64,000 nt of DNA from Nissolia schottii (lineage: Eukaryota > Streptophyta > Magnoliopsida > Fabales > Fabaceae), in assembly GCA_003254905.1 (NCBI GenBank), contig QANU01042043.1, forward strand, positions 62,001 to 126,000. The letters run 5' to 3'. How positions within the stretch are numbered: the stretch's first letter is position 1; each line of letters opens with the position of its first letter. A program made the position numbers and the translations under genes. Shown piece after piece: positions 11,001-23,634 of this stretch. Below the pieces are notes generated by a model. The model ran no database searches. It was not told the DNA's origin and saw nothing but the letters and a program-made list of their open reading frames with translations.

Positions 11001-13432
11001 CTATTATTTTAAGCCAAGTCTCTTATATTTTGTTATACTGACAGGCTTATAGTTCATCAAGGATGTTATGGTGTAAATGTTGTTTAACAAAATGTTTTTT
11101 AGAAGCTGCTTATACACTGCATGTGTTGGTTGTATACATATTTAAATTTATAATGCTAATACAGCCAGTGGCACTCTCACTGTTGCAGGTCCAGAAGCTC
11201 CAAAGAGTTTGTTTAAGGAATCCTGTTAAGGTACAGCTGTAATAGTTGCAAATATGTTTGTGTTTTAATTGTTCCATTATTACTCTTAATTTATTTTTGT
11301 TCAATCTAGATTGAAGCGGCTTCTAAGTATTCCACCGTTGACACTCTGAAGCAGCAGTACCGCTTCTTACCTGCCAAACACAAGGTTTGTTGTTCTCCCT
11401 TGTTCAATTATATCTTGTATTTCAACAGAACTTTGGTGACCAAGTATAAATTGAATTTCTTACTGCTCATGGGTTCTTGGCACAATTGACCGAACGGATG
11501 CTGTGTGACGAATATTACATGATGAGAGAAGTTATTTGAAATGTCATAACACTTCTATTCCCATTTTTTTAGTCAGTTCCCTGCTTCAAATGAAGTAGGT
11601 TTCTCTATTATCTTGTTCTCCTAAAATAAGTTATACTTAAGTAGAGCTGTGCCAGTGAGGTTGTCAAAGATATGATACTATAAAAGACACGAGTGGATAG
11701 CTACCTAGAAATCTCGTGTTCACATCATTTTACGTTTTTAAAAAACTCTACTGCTCGCTACATTTTAGACGGACAGCACCGAGTAATAAGGGGAAAAAAC
11801 TGAGTTCTTATACTAAATTGTCTATTTGGAGTGAGGTCAATATAATTTTATGCACTTTGGGTTTCTTGAGTCGTGACCTATATCCTTTATCCTTGTGGTG
11901 ATTGTCCTTATTAATTGAGCGCTTTTTTTTGTTTTTAATTTTTTTTAAATTTTTTATAGGATTGCTACCTCGTATACATTCTCACTGAAATGGCTGGAAG
12001 TACATCAATGGTGTTCACCCGTACATGTGATGCAACTCGGCTTCTGGCTTTGCTTCTTAGGAATCTTGGTCTAAAAGCCATCCCAATTAATGGTCATATG
12101 AGCCAGGTGTATTATAATAGTAATCTGTTGTAAACTTTTTTCATTTCTTCCATTTTCTGGGGGAGGGATGCTGGCGTGGAGGAAGTGATATATATGTGTT
12201 TTTGTGTGTGTATAGTTCTGCCAATTAAGTGTCTCTAATTTTTTTGTTATTACAATCTTTTGATAGTCAAAGAGACTTGGAGCCTTGAATAAGTTCAAGT
12301 CGGGGGAGTGCAATATTCTCCTTTGTACTGATGTAGCTAGTAGAGGACTTGATATTCCATCAGTAGATGTTGTGATTAACTATGACATCCCCACAAACTC
12401 CAAAGTAAGATGTGCTATGCATTTCTTTTATACTTCGACTGACGTTTTAATACAGATATAATTTTTTTTTGGATTAAATTTAATACAGCTATATTTAATC
12501 AAAAGTTTGCAGTTAGCCTCTTGTCATTCTAAGTTTTTAGTAATTTTGTGTTTCTAAAGAACAGAACATCTAAAAGTTGACACGACCTAAATCATGGAAG
12601 GAGATGAACATTTTAGGAGTTTCTTCATTTTTTTGTTCACTGAATTTCCTGTCTTTGTGAGCTGTGCAGGATTATATACATCGTGTGGGGAGGACTGCTC
12701 GTGCAGGGCGCTCTGGGGTTGCCATTTCCCTTGTGAACCAATATGAGCTCGAGTGGTACATTCAAATAGAGAAACTGATAGGTAAGTAGTATGTGTTCTA
12801 TTCTTGACATTTAAAGGAAGGTAACAATTTCTTTAGTCAAAAGTGCAAGTGTTATTTCAGGCAAGAAGCTACCAGAGTATCCTGCACTAGAAGAGGAAGT
12901 TTTGCTTTTAGAAGAGCGTGTTAGCGAGGCCAAAAGATTATCTGTCATGGTAATTTTCTATGCAACTTAAATTTATTTTAGATTTTTTTTATTGATTTCG
13001 GTATTAAAGGGAAAAAATTGAGATGGGAAATTTTGTCAGAATTAAGTTCAGATGCCTTTTTTTCTTTTTAGTTAGTTGCTATGCCCCTTTATTACATGTC
13101 ACTTGTATTTAGTTTTCATTGGGTCTGTAATGCATATGAGATTGTTTTTTTTGGAGAGCAAGTGAAGATGTCTTTGATTATATTTATATTCCTGGAAATA
13201 GTAAATTAGTATGAAGGATTTGAAATCAGCTAATGTTTTCTTGTATGCGTTCTCTTAATTACTTTTCTAAGTACTGTGCTTAACTTTTCATGCTTATACA
13301 TTGTAGAAAATGAAGGAGACTGGAGGAGGGAAGAAGAAAAGGAGGGGGGAAGCAGATTATGATGATGGGGAAGATGTCGACAAATACTTGGGTCTCAAGG
13401 ACAGAAAATCATCAAAGAAGTTTAGAAGATGA
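8068..13432 (+). CDS. RH10: DEAD-box ATP-dependent RNA helicase, RH10/Rrp3-like
   Basis: Thirteen coding exons join in frame to 440 aa: 8068-8203, 8550-8679, 8813-8882, 9136-9198, 9708-9782, 10637-10756, 11189-11230, 11310-11384, 11960-12106, 12267-12404, 12670-12781, 12861-12949 and 13307-13432. All introns are GT-AG. Visible motifs are the Q motif (F11, Q36), Walker A AQTGSGKT (53-60), PTRELA, TPGR, DEAD (161-164), SAT (192-194) and [11 protein letters not shown] (336-346). The C-terminal tail is lysine-rich and ends KKFRR. Arabidopsis RH10 is of similar length (about 456 aa) and matches closely from memory. Relatives of yeast Rrp3/human DDX47 act in the nucleolus in early pre-rRNA processing, so that role is inferred. 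The gene looks intact. Exon borders were set by reading frame and family sequence. Confidence 0.93.
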
Positions 13433-14618
13433 GATCTTATCACTGCAATCTTAATTGTCAAGTAATCATCCCTATGTATGGCAATTTTGGTATTTTAACA
13501 TTATGCAGTTGATTTTTTCACCCCTTCATGTGAGAGTTCGGGTTTTCTGAGTGAAGCTTTGGCACTTGTTCTGAGTTCTGACTATAGCAGACCCTATTGG
13601 TCTTACGGGTGAGGGGGACTTTGTAATACGGAAGACAAGATACCTCGACGCCATGCGACTTGTTGCTTTTAGTCAATTTTGAGCTTCAGTATTTCTTTTG
13701 TTCGGAGTTTGACAATTGATTGAGCGTTACAAATCATTTCCTAGTTATACTTTTGAAGTAGTTCTATCATAAGTGATTATTTGTTATCAATTGACAAACA
13801 CTCATAGTGTGTTTTACTAGAAATCCATCAAAGAATATGTTCAAACGTGTAAGGATGAATGAAATAACTAGAGGCCTGGCAAATTGAATTCCCAGTTATG
13901 ATATGTAAAAGTGGCATGCAAACATATAGTCGGCAATAACCACCTCTGCCGTCATGAGAAATGTTTTGAGTGGAAATCTTTGTCCTCAAGGATGAAGAGA
14001 GGGGTTCTTCCTCTACACTGATCTTAACGCCATCAAGTAAATTTTGAAGAAAAAAAAATGTGAAAGTGGTGGGATACAATAGGAATATATGGTAATGATA
14101 GTGTGTAGAGGAAGGATGATTTCTTCCATGAGGAAAAAAGACCTCTTTAGAGTGCTTTTCAATGTGCACTGTTGTAAATAACTTATTTGTGCTTCTTTTT
14201 TCTTTTTTTTCACACGTATAACCTACTTGGTTTGAAACCCTAACAAAGGTTCCCAATGCAAAGCTTGACATCATTAGCTTTGCCTGAACGTCAGATGGCG
14301 TTTAGCAAAATCAAAAAATGCATGCGGTTAAAACAGTTATATTCATATTCAACATTTACCCTATTTAGAATCATTAGTAAACAACTAGCAGGAAGGATGA
14401 GAAAATGTTGATAAAAATGAGTAAAAATGACAAACACAGAGATGGAAATTGGGAAGTGGTGATTGGTGATGTTGAGAAAAATTGAAATTTTTAAAAAAAA
14501 AATTAAGGGTGAAAAAGGAAAAAGAACTTGGACCAAATAGACATTTTGTTTGGAAATCTCCTTTATTTTTTTCTTATATATACTCATTCAATGGACACAA
14601 AAATTAAATATCTATGCA
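13433..14618 (+). other. Helicase 3' UTR and intergenic DNA
   Basis: The first few hundred bases after the stop at 13432 are probably the 3' UTR. I could not place a polyadenylation site. The minus-strand frames at 13828-14587 have low-complexity, intergenic-like composition and no recognisable domain. Confidence 0.45.
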
Positions 14619-14842
14619 TACACTATATAAAGAGGATACCAAAAGTAATTACCTTTTGACCTCTATAAACTCCATTAAAGATTTTTTTAAAAAACTAATT
14701 AATTAATTAGGCAATATAATTTATACACTATATAAATCTATACATAGAATAAAGAGGATACCAAAAATAAATACCTTTTCATCTCTATAAACTTCATTGA
14801 AACTCTCTTTTAAATCCATTATTTAATTAATTAGGTAATAAA
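14619..14842. repeat. Tandem duplication, two units of about 110 bp
   Basis: The unit begins 'tacactatataaa', continues through 'aaagaggatacca' and 'ctctataaact', and ends in 'aattaattagg.aat'. It occurs at 14619-14723 and again at 14724-14842 with scattered substitutions and small indels, so it is an old duplication. From here to 15854 I see no gene other than the leader of the next one. Confidence 0.65.
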
Positions 14843-15854
14843 ATAAAAAAAATTAAATAATAAAAAATTATCTTCACCACTAAAGAAAACCTCATGACAA
14901 CCTCTCATGACCCATTCCATTGCATCATAATGAATCTATCTAATACTTGACAAATATGAAGTGTCTGTCAAGACTCACTAGTAATAGTTACGAGAACGAT
15001 AACATTTCCAAAGTTTACCCTAAAAAGTTGAACTTTCAATGTGCACCTTACTATACTTATTACAATAGGTTTTTTCATTTAATGTTTTTATTTTTGTAAC
15101 TATAAAAAGTCCATTTTATATAAATCTACCCGTATTCCATTTTATGACGGGTAGATTATCCATGTTCCATTTTACATAAATCTATCCTAAAATTAGTCTT
15201 CACAAGTTTCACCATTAGATCAATATCACTTAATAATGGAACAATACTTTGGGTGCATGGTGGACAAATTGATGCACCCTCAACGTGCACTTAAATGACA
15301 TGTTCATTGAAAACGTTACCTGTTAACTAGCTATGTTCTTAATTAAAAAAGAGATTACAATCTTTATTTTTTCTCACCAAATGTTTAATTTTTTTCTTGT
15401 TCTCGAAAGTGTTTTTAAAGAACCCTTTTTCGAAAGGAAAAAAAAAAATCATTTCTCATTCTTTCTTTTCTTTTTGATTTGGTCGGAATTCGTTTATTTT
15501 TGTTCGACAAGTTCAAACTTCTTCATGTTCATGGGTCTGGTGGTGGTGGGCCCGGTTCTCCCAGCGCACGCCCGGCGTTACGGTTTGTTAAAGTGGCAAA
15601 ACGGTAATTGCACGGACCACGGGCAGGGCAATCAAGTAATTAGCATTGGAAACTTCATTTCAGTTCCCAACAGACAGCAGCTCCTACTACTGCTTCGAAC
15701 CTGCGAAGTTATTTTGAAACAAAAAGAAAAAAAAAGAAAGAAAAGAAAAGAAAGAGAAACAGAAACAGAAAAACAAGGACGAAACAAGAACTTCTTCGCT
15801 GGTTTCGTGTTCCAAACTAAACCAAACCACCTTCACCTGATGCACTAGACCGCA

Positions 15855-18800
15855 ATGGAGGACTCCGAGGTAAAAACTGCTTCCACCAACCATTTCAACT
15901 GTCATGTTTCTTTCTTATTTTTTCTCCCTTCCATCCAAAAAAAAATTGAATCTTTTATTTCATTTGGGTTTCTGGGGAATGCTTGAGACGATGAGTTTTC
16001 TTGTGGGTTTGAAAACAGTTTGTGTGTTCTGCGTCTGATTTTGATTGTTTCTCGTTTTTCCCGTTTGTTTCTGAAACAGAAATTGAAGGCCTTGAAGAAG
16101 GCCTACGCTGACATAATCCTCAACACTGCAAAGGAAGCTGCGGCTCGGATCATGGTTTCGGAGAGAAGAGCCATGCGGTTCCAGCAGGAGCATGCTTCCA
16201 CAAAGGAAGAGTCTCTTCTGATGCTTATGCGCCTCAAGCAGATGCTGGATTCTAAGGTTGTCAATCATGTTTTTTCCTCGAAATGGGGTTGCTCCTAATT
16301 CCTATTATTTTCACATTGCTTTGTGTTTTTTGTGTTGTGGGTTTTGTAGTGATTGTTATTGCTTGATCGTTGAAGTTTTGATTTTTACCTAAGTCATGTT
16401 TAAAAAAAAAAAAAAAAGAGTATTATTTGGGGATGTGTTTTTAAAAACTGTCTCTCAGTTTTGTTGTTATAGGCAGTTTTGAATTCAAAAAGCTAATTTT
16501 TGGGTTGTAATGGGTTGACGTAATGTAGATAACGAAGGCGCTTAGTGTTATGTGTTCTTGAAATGCTTCCTTACGGTTACATGAAATCCGGATTGCTTTT
16601 GTACTGGTTATGCTTCAATGGCTGGTTTGTCCTTTCATTAATGTTTGGGCATCTAAAACGTCCGCGGTTAATAAGTCTTTTGGAATCATCGGACTTGCTT
16701 TTTTCATTGCATGGAGGGTTCAGTAATACTTGCGTTCTGATCATCTTTGACTTGAACAAGAATTCTTATTAACAGTATTAATTAGTGACTTCGTATCGAT
16801 ATGACACACACTTGTAGTGATCGCTATCGGAATGCTATCAACTTATGTGCATGAGAAGTATATTTATGATATAGTTATGACCTAGTGTTTCATAGTGATG
16901 AATATAGACATGATCCAATTGCTGGATAGTTTTCACATTGGTACATGTTTAAGTAACGGACACAACTACATATTAGGCTTGTTCTGTAATCAGAGAATCA
17001 TATGAAAATATATGTTGTGTTGTTGACTTAATTTTTGGCCCCAAATTCAACCAACTCACGAGGGTTGTTTGGCAACTACTGCAATTAAGTTCTCACATAT
17101 AAGATCATATCTCTTATTTTAATTAAGTGATTCCTAGCAACTACTACTGCTGAATTCAGTTTTTTTTTTTGTCTTCAATCTTCTTTTTGTTTAATTTGTG
17201 CCTATTTTACAGGTCAATGCTGCAGAGTTGATGTCATCAAGTCAGCAGAAGAAGATTGATGAGCTTGAAGCACAGCTCCAGGAAGCTGAGGAAATAGTTA
17301 GAGACCTAAGGGCCGAGTTGAGTGAAACACAGGCTGTGCTGGAGAAGGTGACAAAAGACAAGATGCAATCCACAGTTGTGCAAAACATAGAGGGTGAAAT
17401 TGCAGCTCAGGAAAATTGTTTACAGGAGAACAGACTTGATCCTTCTGATAGGTCTATACATTCTGTACCTGATTTGCAGTTTGATTCGGTCGCATTGAAT
17501 GACTCTAGGGATTCATCTGTAAATGCTACAAATGATAGCAGTAAGTTGGGTGCACCTCATGATCATGTAACGAGCAGCTACATTAATAACCCGGATTTTG
17601 CTTCCATAATTATTAGGAGGAAAGAACCATTGCTCTACCGAAATGGATGCACACAGAGAATACATGCATTTGAAAGGAACCTGTTTGATGGAAGTATGGC
17701 TCCTATTCGAAATGTAAATGATGTACAGAATGAAACTTTAGCAAGAGTAGATGAAGGCAAATTGGTGCCTGTAACAGCCAATCCCAAGACTGATATCATC
17801 TGTGAAACAGCTAAACCAGATGAAGTTAAAGCAGTGAATGCAGTTGAGGACCATGTCAGTGTGCCAGTTCACAGTAAAAAGAAAAGACGTAAGGCAAGGT
17901 TTCGACAGATATTACATTCTGACAAGGTCAAGGAAACTAGTAAAGCGTCCAGCAAGCTTTCTCGCTCAGAAGGTTCTTCATTGGATGCCAGCGATCCCTC
18001 AAGGGAGAACTCTTCAATGGTTTGTGCAAATGAATCTCCGAAGGACCTGGTGCATCCCCCTTTTCCTAAAGTATCCACAGATGCAACTACAATGGTCGAG
18101 CAGTCAGGTTCTCGTAATGATACTGAAAAAGATGAAGTATTTCTTAAAGCTTGCCGTGCTTGGAACAAAACTAAAGATGACAAGGAATTGTGGGATAAAT
18201 CAAGCTTAACAATACCAGAGAGTTTAGTAACTAAAAGTTTGGATGTTCCAGCTTGCAGAGCAGATGTTGAGACAGCTAAGGAGTCATCGGATAAACTGGA
18301 TCCCAAAGCATCTGATTTAGATGAGAAGGTTTCTAGTCCATCTGTAAATGATAAGTTTCTCAAGTACACATTTCAGAGGAAGCGTAAGAAGGAGCCTATA
18401 ACCACCCTCGATACGGATTGCTCTCTAGAAGATAGCACTTTGAAGAAAAAGTGTGGAGAGAAGCAAAACGGTCAGATGGACTCTCAGAAGTCCTGCATGA
18501 TGGTGGAATCAACTCGGGAAAGCCGTCGACTAGCTCAGGTTGCTCGCCAGGTTGGTGATGTTTATACGCTCGTGCGTGTGTGTGTGTGTGAATGTTTGTT
18601 TCTCTCTTTCACTTTTTAATTCATGTTTATGTTTCCCTATCCATATGCATGTGCAAACTGTTTGGTTTTGTATATTTATTGCTCTGTTACTCTATATGAC
18701 ATCCAAGTTATGTGAGGTAAATTGGTGACAAGGACAGTTTATTACCTTGACTAATCTTTGGTTACAAGTTGGCAACTTGGCATGTGCGGAAATTGGCCAC

Positions 18801-20503
18801 ATCAATTTGGCTTCCTCCCTCCTCCCGAAGCCAACAAAACTCTAATCACCAAAAACTAATCTGTAGTTCTAGGGCACACACCACACTCACCAGATATACC
18901 AAAGGGTTTCCAGAGGGAGCGAGCCATAGAACAATGTAAAAAAGGATGTGAATTTGATTATAAGCTTGCACGACACATAACACATATCAGGGGAGGTTGA
19001 GCTCAAGAGATAGCCTTCTGAGGTTGTTTCTTATAATGTACATGACTTAGGCTGTATGTGTCCGTGGAGCTACCATTTATAAATCTAAAACTCACTAACT
19101 GTCAAAAGTCCTGGAGAAACACGTTGGGAGTCACTATTTCGTTTTACAAGCTCATGCTTGAGCCTTTCTATGTTAATAAAGAAAAACATGTGAAGGATAA
19201 ATCATTGGACTTCCAAAGTAGATAATTAAACAAAAAATCTTTGTTTGTGCCGTTGCGAAAATAATTGAAATTTAGTCCCTAGGTCCCAGTGTTGACGTTG
19301 GTTTATGTAGGACTTATGCAACCTGGAACTTCTCCAGCCGTTGAACAGAAAGTCCATAAATGTTATTTGGCACATTTTAAAGTCAAAACCCTCATGCCCT
19401 TAAGCTGGATTCTTTTAAAAATTGGAACACAGGAAGAGGTTATAGACTTATAGTTGCTTAATGAATTTGGTTCTTTTCTCGTTCGGCTTTCTTTAATTGG
19501 TTAACTTTACACTATATAGATTTGGAATAATGCACTGGTGCTAGCTGATAACAAACAGTTAATTCCATTGCATGGAATACAATGCACTGTCATAATGGAG
19601 TTAGTGTTTTTTACCTTTAACTATTGGGTAAATTGTGCCAAAATTGCACTCCACCCCAATTTTTCTATGCGACTGATCACCAATGGTCAGTTAAGATTTT
19701 GTTTTCCCTTCTCTTTCCTATGTTTTCTGCTAGGTTGGTGAAAACAACAAAAGCAATAAAATCTTGTATCTTGTATTTTTTTTTTTTCTATGTTTATTAT
19801 TTCCTTTACAAAATTCTGAATCAAGAAACAATTTTTTATTGTTTTCACTATTTCTTCCATAAACTTTTGAAAACAGAAAATACATGAAATGAAAACAGAA
19901 ACCTAACAGATTATTAGTGACTAGTCATAACAAAAAACTGGGTGGAATGCAATTTTGTACATAGTTCGGGGCGGAGTGCAATTTTAACAATCCTCAAGGG
20001 TGATTTGTGCAATTTACCTTTTACTATACATAGTACGAGTTTTATTGTTAACATTGAATTATATAGATATTTGACTAAACCATCATCTTCATCCCACATT
20101 AGCTACAAGCCTACAACTACTGGATCTTTTGAAAGGATAAATAACGTCATTTTTTCTTTTCAAGTTCTTCACTATCAAGTTACATCTAAAGGGAAATAAG
20201 CCATTGTGGTTATTCCTGTTTCTGTTTTACCTTTGCAAGATGTGGAAAAGGTCAGTTTTGGAAAACTTGAAACATTTCCCTAATTTCAAATCAGGAATAC
20301 GCAAATTAAGTTTATGTCTACTGTTTCATTGTCTTATTGGGACATGCACTTGTTTAAGCTTTACAACCATGGCGTAGGCATCACACGAATTACATGGTAG
20401 TCTTAGAAAGATGCTTGCATATACCTGAGACTAGAGGGAGGCACCTAACTTATTCCTTTGATTTTATTGGCAGCTCATATCTTTGTCTGAGAAGAAATGG
20501 TGA
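15855..20503 (+). CDS. Plant coiled-coil protein of unknown function
   Basis: Four coding exons join in frame to 519 aa: 15855-15869 (15 nt, MEDSE), 16080-16256, 17213-18550 and 20474-20503 (ending LISLSEKKW-stop). All introns are GT-AG. Residues about 6-115 are rich in Lys, Glu, Ala and Leu heptads and predict a coiled coil. They include the conserved-looking KKAYADIILNTAKEAAARIM and the run QKKIDELEAQLQEAEEIVRD. The middle is Ser/Asp-rich and disordered. Basic clusters at about 286-296 (KKKRRKARFRQ) and 451-457 (QRKRKKE) could be nuclear signals. From memory, related plant proteins share the N-terminal block and the 'SRRLAQVARQLISLSEKKW' end, but none has a function I can state. The upstream 5' leader contains GA-rich sequence (15720-15780). 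Confidence 0.82.
19626..20023. mobile_element. MITE-like insertion in the last intron of the coiled-coil gene
   Basis: The left end reads ggtaaattgtgccaaaattg and then cactccacccc. The complement of the right end reads ggtaaattgcacaaatcacc, with 'aaaattgcactccgcccc' a little further in. The arms are inverted and imperfect, about 400 bp end to end, with no coding capacity. It lies wholly inside the 1.9-kb intron 18551-20473, so splicing need not be disturbed. Confidence 0.5.
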
Positions 20504-22748
20504 CAGATGAAGGGAATTCTGAGCACAATCCAATGCTATTGGTTCTGGCAGTGTTTTTAAGGATGCTTTACATTGGCGGAGCCGTGGGATGTGTCGCCAA
20601 ATATTATTAAATTACCCTATATATTCATTCCTATCAGCCTTAGAAATTGTTTAGCGTTGTTGTATTCTATAAAGCACTAATTATATGTGTTGTTGCTGCC
20701 CTTTTCTTGGGGCCAGTTTTAGTTTTAAGTCTGCAATGCATATTTTGCTGATTAAGTTGCTGCCATTTAATGTTTCTAAGTCTTCTCTCATTATCTTCTT
20801 TGAAGCAGAATTGTCCCAATGTAGCAAGTAAAGAGTAGCCGGTGTGGAAATAGATTAAGGTTTTTTTTAAAAGTTTTTTTTTTCTTTTAAACATGTGTCT
20901 TAAGCTAGTAGCATACCATTTTCTATTGGTGCAAAGATTGCTTGCTTTATTCAAATCAATGGGGAAACTGTGGAAAACGTGTGGCTTAGTTTTTTAAAGA
21001 ACAAAGCCCACAAAATCTGCGAGCTTTCTTTTTAGTGCATGCTGCCATAATAAATGGAGATGGCACTTGTCAAACTTGGTGAAGTCAGATAGGAAGTGAG
21101 CACCTAATGCCAGAAATTGTTTTGGCACCCCATGTTTCTCTAAAGCCTATATAAAGGCTTGCTTGTGGTGCCTCAAACCATCACACCTTCATGAGTGGTT
21201 TTCAAACCATTTGGCAGCAGAGAGAAGAATTTGTTTACTTTATTTATTTCTTCGCTTTGTGAGTTAGTGCATGCACAGGTTAGGTATTTTGAGTGTATTT
21301 GGAATTTAATTTATGAGTGGAATGTGATCACTTTTATATTTTCATCATATCTTTTTAGCAAAATATGTGATCGTCACACTTGCAAGTGGGTGTAAGCTTT
21401 AAGTTAAACCACGTTAATTGGTTATGTCCTTTGTTACTCATCCGCTTATTAATTTATTGTTTTGAGTCCCACCAATTTTGTAACAGAAACTTGTCCAAAA
21501 GATTGTGGTGTGAGTGAGAATATTACTCTTAATCACCTTATCATAGAACTATGTAATATATAGTTTATGTGGAGGGTTGGCATGCAGCTACGTACAATGT
21601 CGAAGATTGATGAGCTCGCCTTAATCCATTCTTGTGGTAAGTTTGCTTGTAGTTGCGTCGAACTTGACCTTCCAAGGAAGCTGACTCCTTGGATTTGGGG
21701 GGATTTTTGAGTTGAATATATGGACCTTCATGTGGTATGATCCAAGTGTGGTAGATATGATTAAAATAATGGGCACGTGGATTAGTTTTATTTTATTTTT
21801 CTTATCAAAATTAACTTAAATTTGAGAATTTATTTAAAATAAACAAGTATTAAATCACTTAAATCGACAAAAGCGTTGGTAACATATCTATTAGTTTTAA
21901 GCCCACATAAATTGTTTTAGTGGCTATGATGACTAATAATGTTTATCGTGAGAGTTGCTTTATGCGATGTCAAATGCATTATTCCAGCTATTAATAACTC
22001 TACTTTATCATCCATTTGAGTAGGCCTATTATCAATTCAAAAATAACATAATATTTTGTAAAGAATATTAATTAAAGTATAAAAGTTTAATAGTTTATCA
22101 CTAATTTTTAAAAAATAATAATATATATATATAATTAAAAAAATTATATGATTTCTAGTCAAATTCGGTCAACTTGAAGCATAATCCGAACTCAATCCAA
22201 AATGTCACCCGGTCAAATTTAATAAGCTGAACCCGACTAATGGTGAGACCATCAAGCCAAATCAGGTGATGAATACTCCTAGGTTGTCTTTTGACAAGTT
22301 TATTTGTATTAGATTTGGACAAAATATTAAATTTTTTTAATGATATATTGGTCATCTATAAATATGTATTCATCTATGTAAAGTAGTAAAATCTGAGCAA
22401 AGATAGAATGAATTTTCATCTATGGTGTGAAGATAGAGGACTATCTTTTGCTCCTATTCTCATTTTTAATTGTGCATTAGAATTAATTATTTTTTAAATA
22501 TATTTCTAAAATTTATATTGCTACAATAAACTAATATATATATATATATATCAAATTCTTTGTAAATTTTTCATTTTTAATTTTAACAATATGGTTAAAA
22601 TTTATATATTAGCCATAATTTCTTTTCTCCATCAATATATTTTATATAATATATTTAAATTGTACCATTTTTGTGCATTACTCGAATACATACACTAATA
22701 ATGTCAATAATTTGATTCCCCTCTTTAGAAAAAACTAAAAAAAACATA
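20504..22748. other. Intergenic DNA, no protein gene recognised
   Basis: The start is presumably the 3' UTR of the coiled-coil gene. The rest is AT-rich, with a TA-dinucleotide tract near 22532-22552. One promoter-like spot is listed separately. No frame resembles a protein I know. Confidence 0.5.
21148..21155 (+). promoter_or_regulatory. TATA-box-like sequence without an assigned gene
   Basis: TATATAAA sits in a locally GC-richer context and is itself flanked by the inverted pair AAGCCT/AGGCTT. An ATG 36 bases downstream (21191) opens only 23 codons. It could drive a short or non-coding transcript, or be chance in AT-rich DNA. Confidence 0.2.
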
Positions 22749-23463
22749 GGATCAGAGATCCACTACTGTTGGAGGAAACCTGGAGAGGGTAATGTTTGCA
22801 GAATCCTGGACATTTACTCTCCTTAAAACACATCAAAGGTTACAATTATGACTCAAATTAAAATAATATAATTTCTCTCTTTTTTCATTTTTTATTAGTT
22901 CTCCACCTCCTTTTCTCTCTCTTGCCCCTTCATCCATTTTTTCCAGCTTCCATGCCCTGAATTTGTGATGGCCCCAGGAAACAAAGGCCGAATTGCTCTC
23001 CTGTGTCTATATCTACAAGAAGAGCTTCACCCCTCAATTGGAGCAACAATGGTGTGCACCACCCCATCCATCAGTGCTTCCTCAGAGTTACAAAGTTTTA
23101 TAAAAGGGAAGATACCGATCAATTTTTTCTTTTCTTTCTTAAATTAAATTAATCAATTGAAGTATTAAACATAACAAGAAACAACACCTAGAGCGCACAC
23201 ACCAGCAACAACCAAAGCATACACTGGACATGTAATTGCGGAGTTCTTGAAAGCAAGGGATGGGAGAGTGGCGGGTGGGAGCAGCGGCATGGTGGGGGTG
23301 GTGGTGACCAGTTGGAGTGTGGGGTGGGAGTTGCGACGGGCTGGGGGGCTGGGGCGAGTGTGTGTGGTGATGGTGAAGAAGACAATTAAGCAAGGGAAGA
23401 TGGAACAAGGGGCAACAGAGACAAGGAGTGGTGACCTTATTACACAAAAAAAATAAAAATAGA

Positions 23464-23503
<40 letters not shown>

Positions 23504-23634
23504 ATATTATTTTAATTTGATTGAGGATGTGTCATAATTGTAGCCTTCGATTTGCTTTTAGTACGAGTATATGGTCAGGATTCTGCAAACATTACCCTCT
23601 CCAAGTTTCCTCCAACAACAGAGGATCCCGATCC
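22749..23634. mobile_element. Non-autonomous DNA transposon with long TIRs (886 bp)
   Basis: The left end (22749-22870) and the complement of the right end (23520-23634) match over roughly 110 bp. Both start ggatc.g.gatcc and continue with the shared tract ggagagggtaatgtttgcag, then 'aatcctg.ccat.tactc' and 'acaattatgac'. TIRs this long with no transposase suggest a Mutator-like (Pack-MULE or MITE) element, but I could not confirm a 9-bp target duplication. The interior has a G-rich stretch (23250-23380) and a GA repeat. No captured gene fragment is recognisable. Confidence 0.65.
23467..23499. repeat. (GA)n microsatellite
   Basis: An uninterrupted run of about 16 AG dinucleotides lies inside the long-TIR element. 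Confidence 0.95.

Noticed and set aside
18540-18728. Alternative C-terminal end of the coiled-coil protein in the GT-repeat
   Set aside because: It reads through a donor site into a (GT)n tract; splicing to 20474 gives an in-frame, family-like end.
21040-21110. miR156-like sequence (…gaagtgagcacc)
   Set aside because: Only part of the mature sequence resembles miR156 and no complementary arm forms a precursor hairpin.
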